The position numbers and the translations under genes are program-made. Shown piece after piece: positions 1 through 7,406 of a stretch of 17,869 nucleotides of DNA. The DNA is taken from NCBI GenBank assembly GCA_014379925.1, contig JACMKY010000036.1:1-17869 (forward strand). The letters run 5' to 3'. The notes beneath the pieces are model-generated. The model was not told where the DNA came from. It saw only the letters and a list, made by a program, of their open reading frames with translations, and searched no databases. The DNA comes from Cytophagales bacterium (GTDB taxonomy: Bacteria > Bacteroidota > Bacteroidia > Cytophagales > ES-bin-26). Position 1 is the stretch's first letter. Each line of letters starts with the position of its first letter.

Positions 1-110
1 CGTTTGTGCTGGCGGGCGCGTCAGCCCTCCTAATCGCCTTGCTGACGGTAGGCTTTCAGGCCATCAAGGCAGCCGTAGCCAATCCGGTGAAGAGCCTGCG
101 GACGGAGTGA
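1..110 (+). CDS. ABC transporter permease, FtsX/MacB type (3' end only)
   Basis: The window opens inside a reading frame that ends at the TGA at 108-110. The visible 35 residues are the last membrane segment (FVLAGASALLIALLTVGFQ) and the tail ANPVKSLRTE. The four complete permeases downstream end in the same way, and this C-terminus is typical of the second FtsX domain of Bacteroidota MacB-like permeases. The start and most of the protein lie outside the window. A Uma2 gene converges on it with 28 bp between the stop codons, so this is the first visible unit of the alternating array. The family assignment is secure from the paralogues. The substrate is unknown. Confidence 0.9.
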   Translation, partial: FVLAGASALLIALLTVGFQAIKAAVANPVKSLRTE

Positions 111-138
111 CCAACGAAGGGAAACGAGCATTCGCCAT

Positions 139-609
139 TCACTTGAAGATTTCCGTTGTCTGCACGACAATGCGGGTGGCGGGATCGGTGATGATTCCGG
201 CGGTGACCGTATTGATCGGCTGGTTGGGTAAAATCAAATGTACGGTTTTAAAAGTGGGAATGATTACCCAGTACGATTGCACCCCCGCTCCGAAGTAAGT
301 AGCCGCTTTGTCCGTCAGGTCTTGTAACCCTTGGGTAGGCGAGAGAATTTCGAAGACGCTGAGCGGTGGGGTAGTCATCCGAACTTCGTCGTTGAACCAA
401 TCACGGGGGAGTTTCGGGTAAACGGCCAGGTCGGGCGTGGCTTTACCCGTCGTTAACTCCAAACTCGACTCGGCCAGGAAGTCGTATTCATTTTCGTAAT
501 CTCTCAACAGTAGAAAAGACAAGCGGCTTTGAATCAGGCCGTGGTTTCGGCCAGGCATGGGTTTTCCCCGTTCGAGTTCGTAGTCGGAAAGCAGTTCGGT
601 CGTTTCCAC
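139..609 (-). CDS. Uma2 family (DUF820) nuclease-fold protein, copy 1
   Basis: This is a 156-residue protein of the Uma2/DUF820 family, which has a PD-(D/E)XK restriction-endonuclease fold and no settled biological role. The expected core is present: TPDLAVY with Asp60, FEILSPTQ with Glu87, then Lys101 and the GVQSYWVIIP strand. All the likely catalytic residues are therefore intact. I chose the GTG at 607-609 because it aligns exactly with the ATG of the paralogue at 7364, which shares the following ETTELLSDY. A TTG four codons upstream (621) is the alternative. The stop lies 28 bp from the stop of the preceding permease. Upstream of the start there is no intact permease, only non-coding sequence and a permease 3' remnant, unlike the other copies. 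Confidence 0.85.
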   Translation of the reverse strand: METTELLSDYELERGKPMPGRNHGLIQSRLSFLLLRDYENEYDFLAESSLELTTGKATPDLAVYPKLPRDWFNDEVRMTTPPLSVFEILSPTQGLQDLTDKAATYFGAGVQSYWVIIPTFKTVHLILPNQPINTVTAGIITDPATRIVVQTTEIFK

Positions 610-712
610 TGGCTGGCCCAATTTTTTACCAATATCAGAACGAAAATCTACTTGCGCAATAGCGCAATCTTCTCGGGTGGTGTGGAAACACCCCGCATCA
701 AATGGAGTATCC

Positions 713-758
713 CAAGGACACGGTGGCTAACCCAGTGAAAAGCCTGCGGACGGAATGA
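713..758 (+). pseudogene. Remnant of an FtsX/MacB permease gene (3' end only)
   Basis: Frame +3 here reads K-D-T followed by VANPVKSLRTE and a TGA at 756-758. That is the exact C-terminus of the permeases in this window, which have KAAVANPVKSLRTE. The DNA also matches: the last codons read agcctgcggacggaatga, against agcctgcggacggagtga at the end of the first permease. No permease-like sequence is visible upstream between 622 and 712, so about 2.3 kb of a former gene appears to be lost. The position, just beyond the 5' end of a Uma2 gene, is where the array layout predicts a permease. The short length limits certainty, but protein and DNA identity to the paralogous ends makes chance unlikely. 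Confidence 0.75.
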
Positions 759-815
759 AGGAAGCGGGGACGGAGCGGGAACGGGAGTGCTTGGTGAAAA
801 CTCATTACCCCTTGC

Positions 816-1607
816 TCATTCCTTCGCCCAGACTTCGTTGATCGGGTTGCCCGTGCTGCCCGATCCCGTATGGTGCCAGTCCCCGCCTTTCACCGCGTAG
901 CCAAAGGATAGTTTCGTACCGATCCGGCCCGGGTCGCGGGAAAAAAACTCGATGCTTTCCGTGTACGTTCCGTCCGCGGCGGTGTAGGTGCCGCCTCCGG
1001 TGCCGGAAAACTGCTTGGTGGCGGTGTTGAAAGCCGCCCACTGAAAACGGGAACCCGACAGGATCTTGACGGTCTTGCGGGGGCCGCGTGGCATGGCCAC
1101 CGGTTGACCCTCCCGTTCCCTCGCCCGAATCCGCCAGGCCCCGGCCAAGGGTGACGTTCCCGTCGCCGTGGTTCCACCCGGCGGTTCCTCCGCGCGTACC
1201 CACTCTTCTTTCGTTTGGTTGTCCAAAAAGTTCAATTGGTCACCCTTCACCGTAAAACTGAAAGTGACCGAAGCACCCACCCGGGCCGAATCCGCGGTGT
1301 TGTATTCGAAGGTATCGGTGCACTTTCCGTCCGCTACCGAGTAGGTCCCGCCGCTGGCGCCAATGAACCGCTTGCCGGCCAAATCATAATGGGCCACCAT
1401 GAAATAATTGTCGGACCGGATCTGGATGGCCATTGTCCCACTGTCTTCTGGCTGACTGGCGTCGGGCCGCACCAAACGCCACGCACCGGCCAGGGGATTG
1501 GACGGGACCACGACCGCCGGCTGGGTAGAAGGCCCGGGAACCGACGGGGGAAGGGTACTCACCACCGCGGTGAGGAGCCAGACGGACCATAAGTAAGCGC
1601 GTAACAT
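816..1607 (-). CDS. Secreted protein with two lipocalin-like (DUF4488-like) repeats
   Basis: This 263-residue protein starts at the ATG at 1605-1607. Residues 1-17 (MLRAYLWSVWLLTAVVS) look like a signal peptide, followed by a Pro/Ser/Thr-rich linker to about 36. Two homologous repeats follow, at about 38-138 and 153-262. Each opens with PLAGAWR and continues through a Phe/Tyr-rich strand, SGGTYS or GGGTYT, A-DG-YT, R-G, and an EEWVR or NEVWAKE ending. This matches my recollection of small Bacteroidota 'membrane or secreted' DUF4488/lipocalin-like proteins, which usually carry one such domain. The open frame extends another 50 codons upstream, but that part has no signal sequence and unusual composition, so the ATG before the signal peptide is preferred. 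The gene runs against the array and sits between a permease remnant and an intact permease. The ligand is unknown. Confidence 0.75.
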   Translation of the reverse strand: MLRAYLWSVWLLTAVVSTLPPSVPGPSTQPAVVVPSNPLAGAWRLVRPDASQPEDSGTMAIQIRSDNYFMVAHYDLAGKRFIGASGGTYSVADGKCTDTFEYNTADSARVGASVTFSFTVKGDQLNFLDNQTKEEWVRAEEPPGGTTATGTSPLAGAWRIRAREREGQPVAMPRGPRKTVKILSGSRFQWAAFNTATKQFSGTGGGTYTAADGTYTESIEFFSRDPGRIGTKLSFGYAVKGGDWHHTGSGSTGNPINEVWAKE

Positions 1608-1965
1608 CGTTGGGTACGTTTGGAATTGGGCACGGCACCCCATCCGCGGGACGCCGCCAGTCTGCGCACAATAATAGGCATATCTTTCCGCCAACCGGCG
1701 TGTCCAACAAAATATTCCCGGGCAGTGGCGGCCGGCAATCATCCACCCGGCTGCCATAATAAGCGGGTTGAAAACCCCCGCGTCGGCTTACCCTCTTTCC
1801 AGCCCAGGGTGTCCGCTAACGAACAACCCCCGTCCGATTCCGGACACCCGCTGGCAAATGAGCATTCGTAATCCTTTCACTAACAGACACTTGTTGAACT
1901 GTCAGCGAGTGGTGAGAGATTTGCGAGCGGAACCGCCGGGGGTAGCAACCCCATCGATCCTTGCT
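1608..1965. other. Intergenic region between divergent genes, with an inverted repeat
   Basis: These 358 bp separate the start of the secreted lipocalin-like gene (minus) from the permease at 1966 (plus), so they should carry both promoters. The clearest structure is a perfect 9-bp inverted repeat, GGGTGTCCG at 1807-1815 and CGGACACCC at 1841-1849, with a 25-nt spacer. I found no exact TAnnTTTG element in front of either gene. Open frames exist on both strands but show no family resemblance. I see no RNA gene. Confidence 0.4.
1807..1849. repeat. 9-bp inverted repeat upstream of permease
   Basis: The arms GGGTGTCCG (1807-1815) and CGGACACCC (1841-1849) are perfectly complementary, with 25 nt between them. 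The repeat lies about 117 bp before the permease start at 1966. It could be an operator or a hairpin. No T-run follows, so a terminator is unlikely. The function is inferred from position only. Confidence 0.35.
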
Positions 1966-4428
1966 ATGCTCTACCACTACCTCACCATCGCCGGGCGGAC
2001 CCTGCTCCGCCACAGAAGTTACGCATTCCTCAACGTGCTGGGGCTGGCGTTGGGCATCACGGGGAGCCTGGTGATTTACGCGTGCCTGAAGCACGAACTG
2101 GGCTTCGACGCGTTTCACACCCAGGCCCACCGCACTTACCGCGTGGTGCAGCACAACCGGACCGCCGACGGAATGCAATACTGGAATACCACGGCCTACC
2201 CGTTGGCGGAAGCGTTGCGCCAGGATTTCCCGGAGGTAGCGGTGACGCAGACCGCCGGACCGGTGAGCCGGATCATCAGTTCGGAAGATGAGAAGGGATC
2301 GGTGAACCGGTTTGAAGAAAACAAAGTGCTCTTTGCCGACCCCCACTACCTGACGCTCTTTGATTTCAAGGGCATGTATGCTGGTGGAAAAAACAACCTG
2401 TGGCTGGAAGGAAACCCCCGGACCGCCCTGTTGGCGCCCCATTCGGTGGTGCTTACCCAACGGCTGGCCGACCGGTATTTTGGGAGGGCAGTTGCCCGTC
2501 GGCAGCCGTTGGTGGGCAAGACGCTCCGGCTCAACAACCGGGAGGTGCTGACCGTAACCGGCGTCATCCGAAACCCGCCCTCCAACACCAACCTGCCGTT
2601 CGAAATGCTGATTCCGTATTCGTTTTTCAAGCGGAACAATCTCTACGAGGCCAACAATTGGTCGGGTAACTACCAGGGAACCACGTACGTGCGTCTGCCG
2701 GAGGGATACGATCCGAAGCAATTGGAGCGCAAGCTGGTTGCTTTTCAAAAGAAATACCTAACGCCCGAAGATGACCAGCGTATTGCATACCGGCTGCAAC
2801 CATTGAAAGCGCTTCACACCGAGACCTTGTACGGCAACAGCCCGGGAAGCTACGTAGTCGGGGAGAAAATGCTGGGGGCACTGGTCAGTTTGGGGGTTTT
2901 CCTGGTGGTGATCGCCTGCGTGAACTTCATTAACCTGAGCACCGCGCAGGCAGTGAAGCGTTCGAAAGAAGTGGGGGTTCGGAAAGTGCTGGGCGGCACC
3001 CGCTTCCAGCTTTTCGGGCAGTTCATGGGCGAAACGTTCCTCATCACCTCGGCCGCCACGCTACTTGCCCTGGCGGTCACCGATCTGGTGCTGCGTCAGC
3101 TCAACCAACGGTTGGCGCTCATCAGCCTCAACCTGTCGTTGGACCCAACCATCGGATTTTTTGCCCTCCTACTCACGCTCGTCATTGCGTTGCTGGCAGG
3201 TGGCTATCCGGCGCTGGTGTTGTCTGCCCACCGACCGGTTTCGGCGCTAAAAGGCAAAATTATTGGCCGTGGGCGGGGCTTGTCCCTGCGCCGGGCCCTG
3301 ATCGTGTTGCAGTTCGGCATTGCCCAGTTGCTGATTGTGGGCACCCTGGTGATGGGGAGTCAGATGGCGTACTTTCGCAACAAGGACCTCGGGTTTACCA
3401 AGGACGCCATCGTGACCATCAACGTGCCCGATCCGCAACCCGGCAAGTTAGAGGTGCTGCGCGGGCGCTTGCTGCAACACCCCAACGTCAAGGCAATCAG
3501 CTACGCGTCGGGCGTTCCCACGACTACCAACGGGCACTACGGCACGGACTTCCGCCTGCAACACGAACCGGTGGCAATGATGCGGGCAGCGGAGATGAAA
3601 GTGGTGGATCTGGATTACCGGCGGCTCTACAACCTTCAACTGGTGGCCGGCAAGTGGTTGAGCGAGTCGAACCGGGTGGGCGATCGTTTCAACGGCTTCG
3701 TGGTGAACGAGACCCTGGTCAGGATGCTGGGATTCACCCCCGGGGAAGCCATTGGCAAACCGATAGTCATCAATGAAGGAGGGGCGCCCATCATCGGCGT
3801 GGTCAGGGATTTTCACAACAACTCCTTACAGGAGAAAATCACGCCTTGCCTGCTGTTCTACTGGGACACCGGTTTCTTCGACGAAGCGGGTGTTCAACTC
3901 CAATCCCGGAACGGCCAGCCCTTGAACGTGCGCGAAACGCTGGCTTTCGTAGAAAAGACCTGGAAAGAAACTTTTCCCGACGGCGTGTATCAATACGCCT
4001 TTCTCGACGAATACCTGACCCGCAATTACCTGGTGGAAGAACTGGCATTCGGGGCGTTCAAGATCTTCGCTATCCTCGCCCTCTTCATCGGTTGCCTGGG
4101 ATTGTACGGCCTGGTGTCGTTCCTGGCCGAACAGCGCACCAAAGAAATCGGCATCCGCAAAGTGCTGGGAGCGAGCGTATCCCACATCGTGCTGCTGTTT
4201 TCCGGGGAGTTTATCCGGCTGATTGCCATCGCCTTCGGGCTGGCCGCGCCACTCGCCTGGTACGGAATGAACAAGTGGCTACAAGATTTCGCCTACCGCA
4301 TCGACATCGGCTGGGGCGTATTTGCCCTGGCCGGCGCCGCCGCGTTGCTGATCGCGCTGCTGACGGTGAGTGTCCAGGCGGTCAAGGCGGCGGTGGCCAA
4401 CCCGGTGAAGAGTTTGCGGACGGAGTGA
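1966..4428 (+). CDS. ABC transporter permease, FtsX/MacB type, paralogue 1
   Basis: This is an 820-residue inner-membrane permease with the double MacB/FtsX layout common in Bacteroidota. Membrane segment 1 is at about 20-42, followed by a MacB-like periplasmic domain to about 295. The first FtsX domain has three membrane segments and the cytoplasmic motif RSKEVGVRKVLGG. A linking segment (ALIVLQFGIAQLLIVG) leads to a second periplasmic domain. The second FtsX domain carries RTKEIGIRKVLGAS at about 724-737 and ends in ANPVKSLRTE. I chose the ATG at 1966 because MLYHYLTIAGRTL aligns with the start of every paralogue; the frame is open for 66 more codons upstream but that stretch has no family similarity. 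Such permeases need a separate ATPase, and none is encoded here. Only 66 bp separate it from the next permease, with no Uma2 gene between, unlike the other junctions. Confidence 0.9.
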   Translation: MLYHYLTIAGRTLLRHRSYAFLNVLGLALGITGSLVIYACLKHELGFDAFHTQAHRTYRVVQHNRTADGMQYWNTTAYPLAEALRQDFPEVAVTQTAGPVSRIISSEDEKGSVNRFEENKVLFADPHYLTLFDFKGMYAGGKNNLWLEGNPRTALLAPHSVVLTQRLADRYFGRAVARRQPLVGKTLRLNNREVLTVTGVIRNPPSNTNLPFEMLIPYSFFKRNNLYEANNWSGNYQGTTYVRLPEGYDPKQLERKLVAFQKKYLTPEDDQRIAYRLQPLKALHTETLYGNSPGSYVVGEKMLGALVSLGVFLVVIACVNFINLSTAQAVKRSKEVGVRKVLGGTRFQLFGQFMGETFLITSAATLLALAVTDLVLRQLNQRLALISLNLSLDPTIGFFALLLTLVIALLAGGYPALVLSAHRPVSALKGKIIGRGRGLSLRRALIVLQFGIAQLLIVGTLVMGSQMAYFRNKDLGFTKDAIVTINVPDPQPGKLEVLRGRLLQHPNVKAISYASGVPTTTNGHYGTDFRLQHEPVAMMRAAEMKVVDLDYRRLYNLQLVAGKWLSESNRVGDRFNGFVVNETLVRMLGFTPGEAIGKPIVINEGGAPIIGVVRDFHNNSLQEKITPCLLFYWDTGFFDEAGVQLQSRNGQPLNVRETLAFVEKTWKETFPDGVYQYAFLDEYLTRNYLVEELAFGAFKIFAILALFIGCLGLYGLVSFLAEQRTKEIGIRKVLGASVSHIVLLFSGEFIRLIAIAFGLAAPLAWYGMNKWLQDFAYRIDIGWGVFALAGAAALLIALLTVSVQAVKAAVANPVKSLRTE

Positions 4429-4477
4429 ATTCAATGTTCAATAATCAATGATCTCCACCGGACGAAGGCAACGATAA

Positions 4478-4485
4478 TACATTTG
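4478..4485 (+). promoter_or_regulatory. Candidate Bacteroidota -7 element for permease 2
   Basis: TACATTTG matches the Bacteroidota -7 consensus TAnnTTTG and ends 9 nt before the ATG at 4495. No clear -33 TTG is visible at the expected distance, and the leader would be extremely short. This is a weak candidate; read-through from the upstream permease 66 bp away is equally plausible. Confidence 0.3.
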
Positions 4486-4494
4486 ATAATTGAC

Positions 4495-6885
4495 ATGCTG
4501 CGTAACTACCTCAAAATCGCCCTGCGGAACCTGAGCCAAGGCCGGTTCTACGCCCTCCTGAACATTGCCGGGCTCACGCTGGGCATCACGGGTTGCCTGC
4601 TCATTGCCCTCTACATCCTGGAGGCCGTCAGCTACGACCGTTTTCACGCGCGGGCCGACCGGATTGTGCTCCTGCAACAACACGAAAACAGCGCGGGCAG
4701 CGGGGGCAAGTTTGCCGGGGAGCTGAAAGCCCGCTTTACCCAAGTGGAGGAAGCGGTTCGGCTGCACAACGTGAATGCCCTGATCGGCAGGGAAACGGTC
4801 GCGCATTACGAACCGCGTTTCTATTTTGCCGACAGCACCCTCTTCAAGGTGTTCTCCTTTGCGCTCGTGGAAGGCGATCCCGCCACCGCGTTGAAGGTTC
4901 CGTACGGCGTGGTGCTTTCCCAACGGATGGCCCAAAAATACTTTCCCAACGAAAACCCGGTGGGCAAGTTCCTCCGGTACAACAACCGCGTGACGCTCAA
5001 CGTGACCGGGGTGCTGCGGGATCTGCCCGAAACTTCGCACCTGGCCATCGACTTCCTCGGCAATTTCGCCAACGCCAACGAACTGGTCGGCTGGGACGTG
5101 TCTGCTTCGTACTGGGGCGGCCAGACCCTCACGTACCTGCTGCTCACCGGGGAAACCGACCAGGCCGGGGTAGAAGCGCAATTCCCGGCTTTTGTGAAGC
5201 AAACCGGCGACCCCAACGCCGCGGTCTGGAAACTGGGCCTGATTCCCCTGCGCGACATTTACCTGCGGACCAAACTCGACGGGGGCGTGAAGGCACCGAA
5301 TGCGATCGAGTACGTGTACATTTTTTCCACCGTCGCCGCCTTCATCCTCCTCCTGGCCTGCTTCAACTACGTCAACCTGGCGACGGCCCGTTCGGCCACG
5401 CGCGCCAGGGAAGTGGGGGTGCGGAAAGTGGTGGGGGCGGTGCGCACCCAACTGGTTGCCCAGTTTCTGAGCGAGTCGGCGCTGTTTACTTTCCTGGCGG
5501 TGGGGTTGGCCCTCGGCCTGACGGAAGGACTGCTCCCTTTCTTCAACCAACTTGCCGAAGGGCACTTCTCTACCGCGGCGTTGTACCGGCCCGCTTGCCT
5601 GGGCGGTCTGCTGGCGGCGGCGTTGGTGCTGAGCCTCTTTACCGGCGGGTACCCGGCGCTGGTGCTGTCGGCGTTCCGGCCGGTGGAAGGGCTGAAGGGC
5701 ACGCTGGTGAAAGGGGCGGGCAACGGGCGGTTTCGTCAGGCGTTGGTCGTGATCCAATTCAGCATTTCGGTGGTGATGGGGGTGGCCACGCTGGTGGTGT
5801 GGGAGCAATTGGACTACGTGAACCACAAGGATCTGGGGTACCGCCGCGAACAGGTACTGACCCTGGATTTTCGGGACGCGCCGGATGATTTGAAAACAGG
5901 CTTCAAACGCGAGGTACAAGCGCTGGCCGCCGTGCAGTCGGCCACGGTCTGTTCGAGTCAGCCCGGCAGCGGTGCCATCCGCATCGACAAGCTAACGAGC
6001 GAATTCGTCCCGCCGGGCGCTCCCGACGGGGGCCTGCGCCACCTCCATACCGATGCGGACTACCTCCGTACCTTCGGCATTGAACTGGTGGAAGGGCGTG
6101 ATTTCGACGCGGCTCGGTTGGCCGATCGGGAAAGTTTCCTGATCAATCAGGCGGCCCTGGATTACTTCGGCTGGAAGTCAATCGCGGGCAAGCAACTGGG
6201 CTACTACACCTACGAAAGCAACCCCGACGGCAGCTACCGCGAAATTCCCGTGCGGGGCGAAGTGATCGGGGTCTTCAAAGACTACCACCACGCGGACCTG
6301 AAGAGCCTAATTGCCCCGATGATGATTTCCGTCAAGCCGGAATGGGCGGGCCAGTTGGCGATCAGGATTCGGGCGGGCACCGACGTCCGGCAAACGGTCC
6401 GGTTGATTGAAGCCAAATGGAAGCAACGGTTTCCCGCCGCGCCTTTCGAATACGGTTTCCTGGACGAGGCCTTTGACCGCACGTACCGAACCGAAATTAA
6501 AACCGGCCGGATATTCGGCCTGTTTGCCACGCTGGCCATCGTGATTTCCTGCCTGGGCCTGTTCGGATTGGTGGCCTATACCGCCGGGCAGCGCACCAAG
6601 GAAATTGGCATCCGCAAGGTGCTGGGGGCTTCCGTATCCAGCCTCGTGGGTTTGCTTTCCAAGGATTTTCTCCGGCTGATCCTGCTGGCGAACGTGGTTG
6701 CCGGGCCCCTGGCTTACTACGCCATGCACCGTTGGTTGGACAGCTTCGCCTACCGCATTTTCATCGGCTGGTGGACTTTCGCCCTGGCCGGCGGCGGCGC
6801 CCTGGCGATCGCCTTGCTGACGATCAGTGTCCAGGCCATCAAGGCGGCGGTGGCCAACCCGGTGAAAAGCTTGCGGACGGAGTGA
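4495..6885 (+). CDS. ABC transporter permease, FtsX/MacB type, paralogue 2
   Basis: This 796-residue permease has the same eight-segment plan as its neighbours. MLRNYLKIALRNL leads into membrane segment 1 (about 20-44) and then SYDRFH at the start of the first periplasmic domain. The first FtsX domain has RAREVGVRKVVGA. The second periplasmic domain ends in FEYGFLDEAFDRTY, the element that precedes membrane segment 6 in all copies. The second FtsX domain has RTKEIGIRKVLGAS at about 700-713, and the protein ends ANPVKSLRTE. I took the ATG at 4495 by alignment; a TTG four codons earlier is possible. No ATPase domain is present, so it should act with an ATPase encoded elsewhere. It may be co-transcribed with paralogue 1. 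The stop faces a Uma2 stop across 2 bp. Confidence 0.92.
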   Translation: MLRNYLKIALRNLSQGRFYALLNIAGLTLGITGCLLIALYILEAVSYDRFHARADRIVLLQQHENSAGSGGKFAGELKARFTQVEEAVRLHNVNALIGRETVAHYEPRFYFADSTLFKVFSFALVEGDPATALKVPYGVVLSQRMAQKYFPNENPVGKFLRYNNRVTLNVTGVLRDLPETSHLAIDFLGNFANANELVGWDVSASYWGGQTLTYLLLTGETDQAGVEAQFPAFVKQTGDPNAAVWKLGLIPLRDIYLRTKLDGGVKAPNAIEYVYIFSTVAAFILLLACFNYVNLATARSATRAREVGVRKVVGAVRTQLVAQFLSESALFTFLAVGLALGLTEGLLPFFNQLAEGHFSTAALYRPACLGGLLAAALVLSLFTGGYPALVLSAFRPVEGLKGTLVKGAGNGRFRQALVVIQFSISVVMGVATLVVWEQLDYVNHKDLGYRREQVLTLDFRDAPDDLKTGFKREVQALAAVQSATVCSSQPGSGAIRIDKLTSEFVPPGAPDGGLRHLHTDADYLRTFGIELVEGRDFDAARLADRESFLINQAALDYFGWKSIAGKQLGYYTYESNPDGSYREIPVRGEVIGVFKDYHHADLKSLIAPMMISVKPEWAGQLAIRIRAGTDVRQTVRLIEAKWKQRFPAAPFEYGFLDEAFDRTYRTEIKTGRIFGLFATLAIVISCLGLFGLVAYTAGQRTKEIGIRKVLGASVSSLVGLLSKDFLRLILLANVVAGPLAYYAMHRWLDSFAYRIFIGWWTFALAGGGALAIALLTISVQAIKAAVANPVKSLRTE

Positions 6886-6887
6886 GA

Positions 6888-7364
6888 TCAGGCGAAAATG
6901 CCTGGCAGCGGCAGTTCGATACCCGTGCCGGCGTCGCGCAGGGTATCATTGCCGTGGAAGAACTGGTAATGACCCGGCTGGTCGTACACCAGCACGGCTT
7001 GCAGGCTAGGGACAACCACCCAGCAGGATTTTACCCCGAACGCAAAGTAGCGGGCTACTTTTTCGATCATCTCTTCGAGGCTTTGCGAGGGCGATTGAAT
7101 GTCGATGCAGAGCAAGGGCGCGTCCGAACGTTTGGCGGGTAGAGCATTGAGGTAATCCAACGGGAAAGAAGGGTAGAGCAACACATCGGGGGTTGCGCCA
7201 TCCGGCACGGTTGCTAAGGAGACTTCCGATACGACGCGGTACGATTGGCGGTAGTGGCTTTTCAGCTCGAAAACCAGGTTGGCCTGGATGGCGCCGTGAA
7301 GGATGTTGGGCATGGGTTTACCCCGTTCGAGTTGGTAGTCGGAAAGCAGTTCGGTCGTTTCCAT
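6888..7364 (-). CDS. Uma2 family (DUF820) nuclease-fold protein, copy 2
   Basis: This is a 158-residue Uma2/DUF820 protein starting at the ATG at 7362-7364. The N-terminus METTELLSDYQLERGKPMP is nearly the same as in copy 1 and in the broken copy at 12715-13029. The nuclease-fold core shows ATPDVLLY (Asp60), CIDIQSPSQ and EKVARYFAFGVK (Lys102). The usual Glu of the second motif is Asp88 here, whereas the broken paralogue still encodes Glu (CVEIQS). This copy has therefore changed a likely catalytic residue, conservatively. Only this small frame is believable; the longer open frame continuing through the permease on this strand is antisense. It converges on permease 2 (stops 2 bp apart) and diverges from permease 3 across 42 bp. 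The family's role is unsettled. Confidence 0.85.
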   Translation of the reverse strand: METTELLSDYQLERGKPMPNILHGAIQANLVFELKSHYRQSYRVVSEVSLATVPDGATPDVLLYPSFPLDYLNALPAKRSDAPLLCIDIQSPSQSLEEMIEKVARYFAFGVKSCWVVVPSLQAVLVYDQPGHYQFFHGNDTLRDAGTGIELPLPGIFA

Positions 7365-7389
7365 TGGGCAACGTTTTTTCAAAAATAAC

Positions 7390-7397
7390 CAAATATA
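7390..7397 (-). promoter_or_regulatory. Candidate Bacteroidota -7 element for Uma2 copy 2
   Basis: On the minus strand the sequence reads TATATTTG, an exact TAnnTTTG match, ending 25 nt before the Uma2 ATG at 7364. It lies in the 42-bp spacer shared with the divergent permease at 7407, so any -33 contact would fall at or inside the permease start. A T-rich stretch lies upstream but no clean TTTG at -33. The call rests on the consensus and position only. Confidence 0.35.
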
Positions 7398-7406
7398 AAT
7401 AAGGGC

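Noticed and set aside
653..690. Two tiny inverted repeats (TTGCGC/GCGCAA and GGTGT/ACACC) in the spacer after Uma2 copy 1
   Set aside because: Stems of 5-6 bp are expected by chance, and there is no T-run or conserved context to support a terminator or operator.
1768..1965. N-terminal extension of permease 1 by 66 codons
   Set aside because: No similarity to the family N-terminus. The ATG at 1966 aligns exactly with the other three permease starts, and the stretch includes the inverted repeat.
4438..5919. 493-codon minus-strand open frame antisense to permease 2
   Set aside because: Composition (His/Arg/Gln/Pro rich) is typical of a shadow frame in GC-rich DNA, and permease 2 on the opposite strand is a clear family member.
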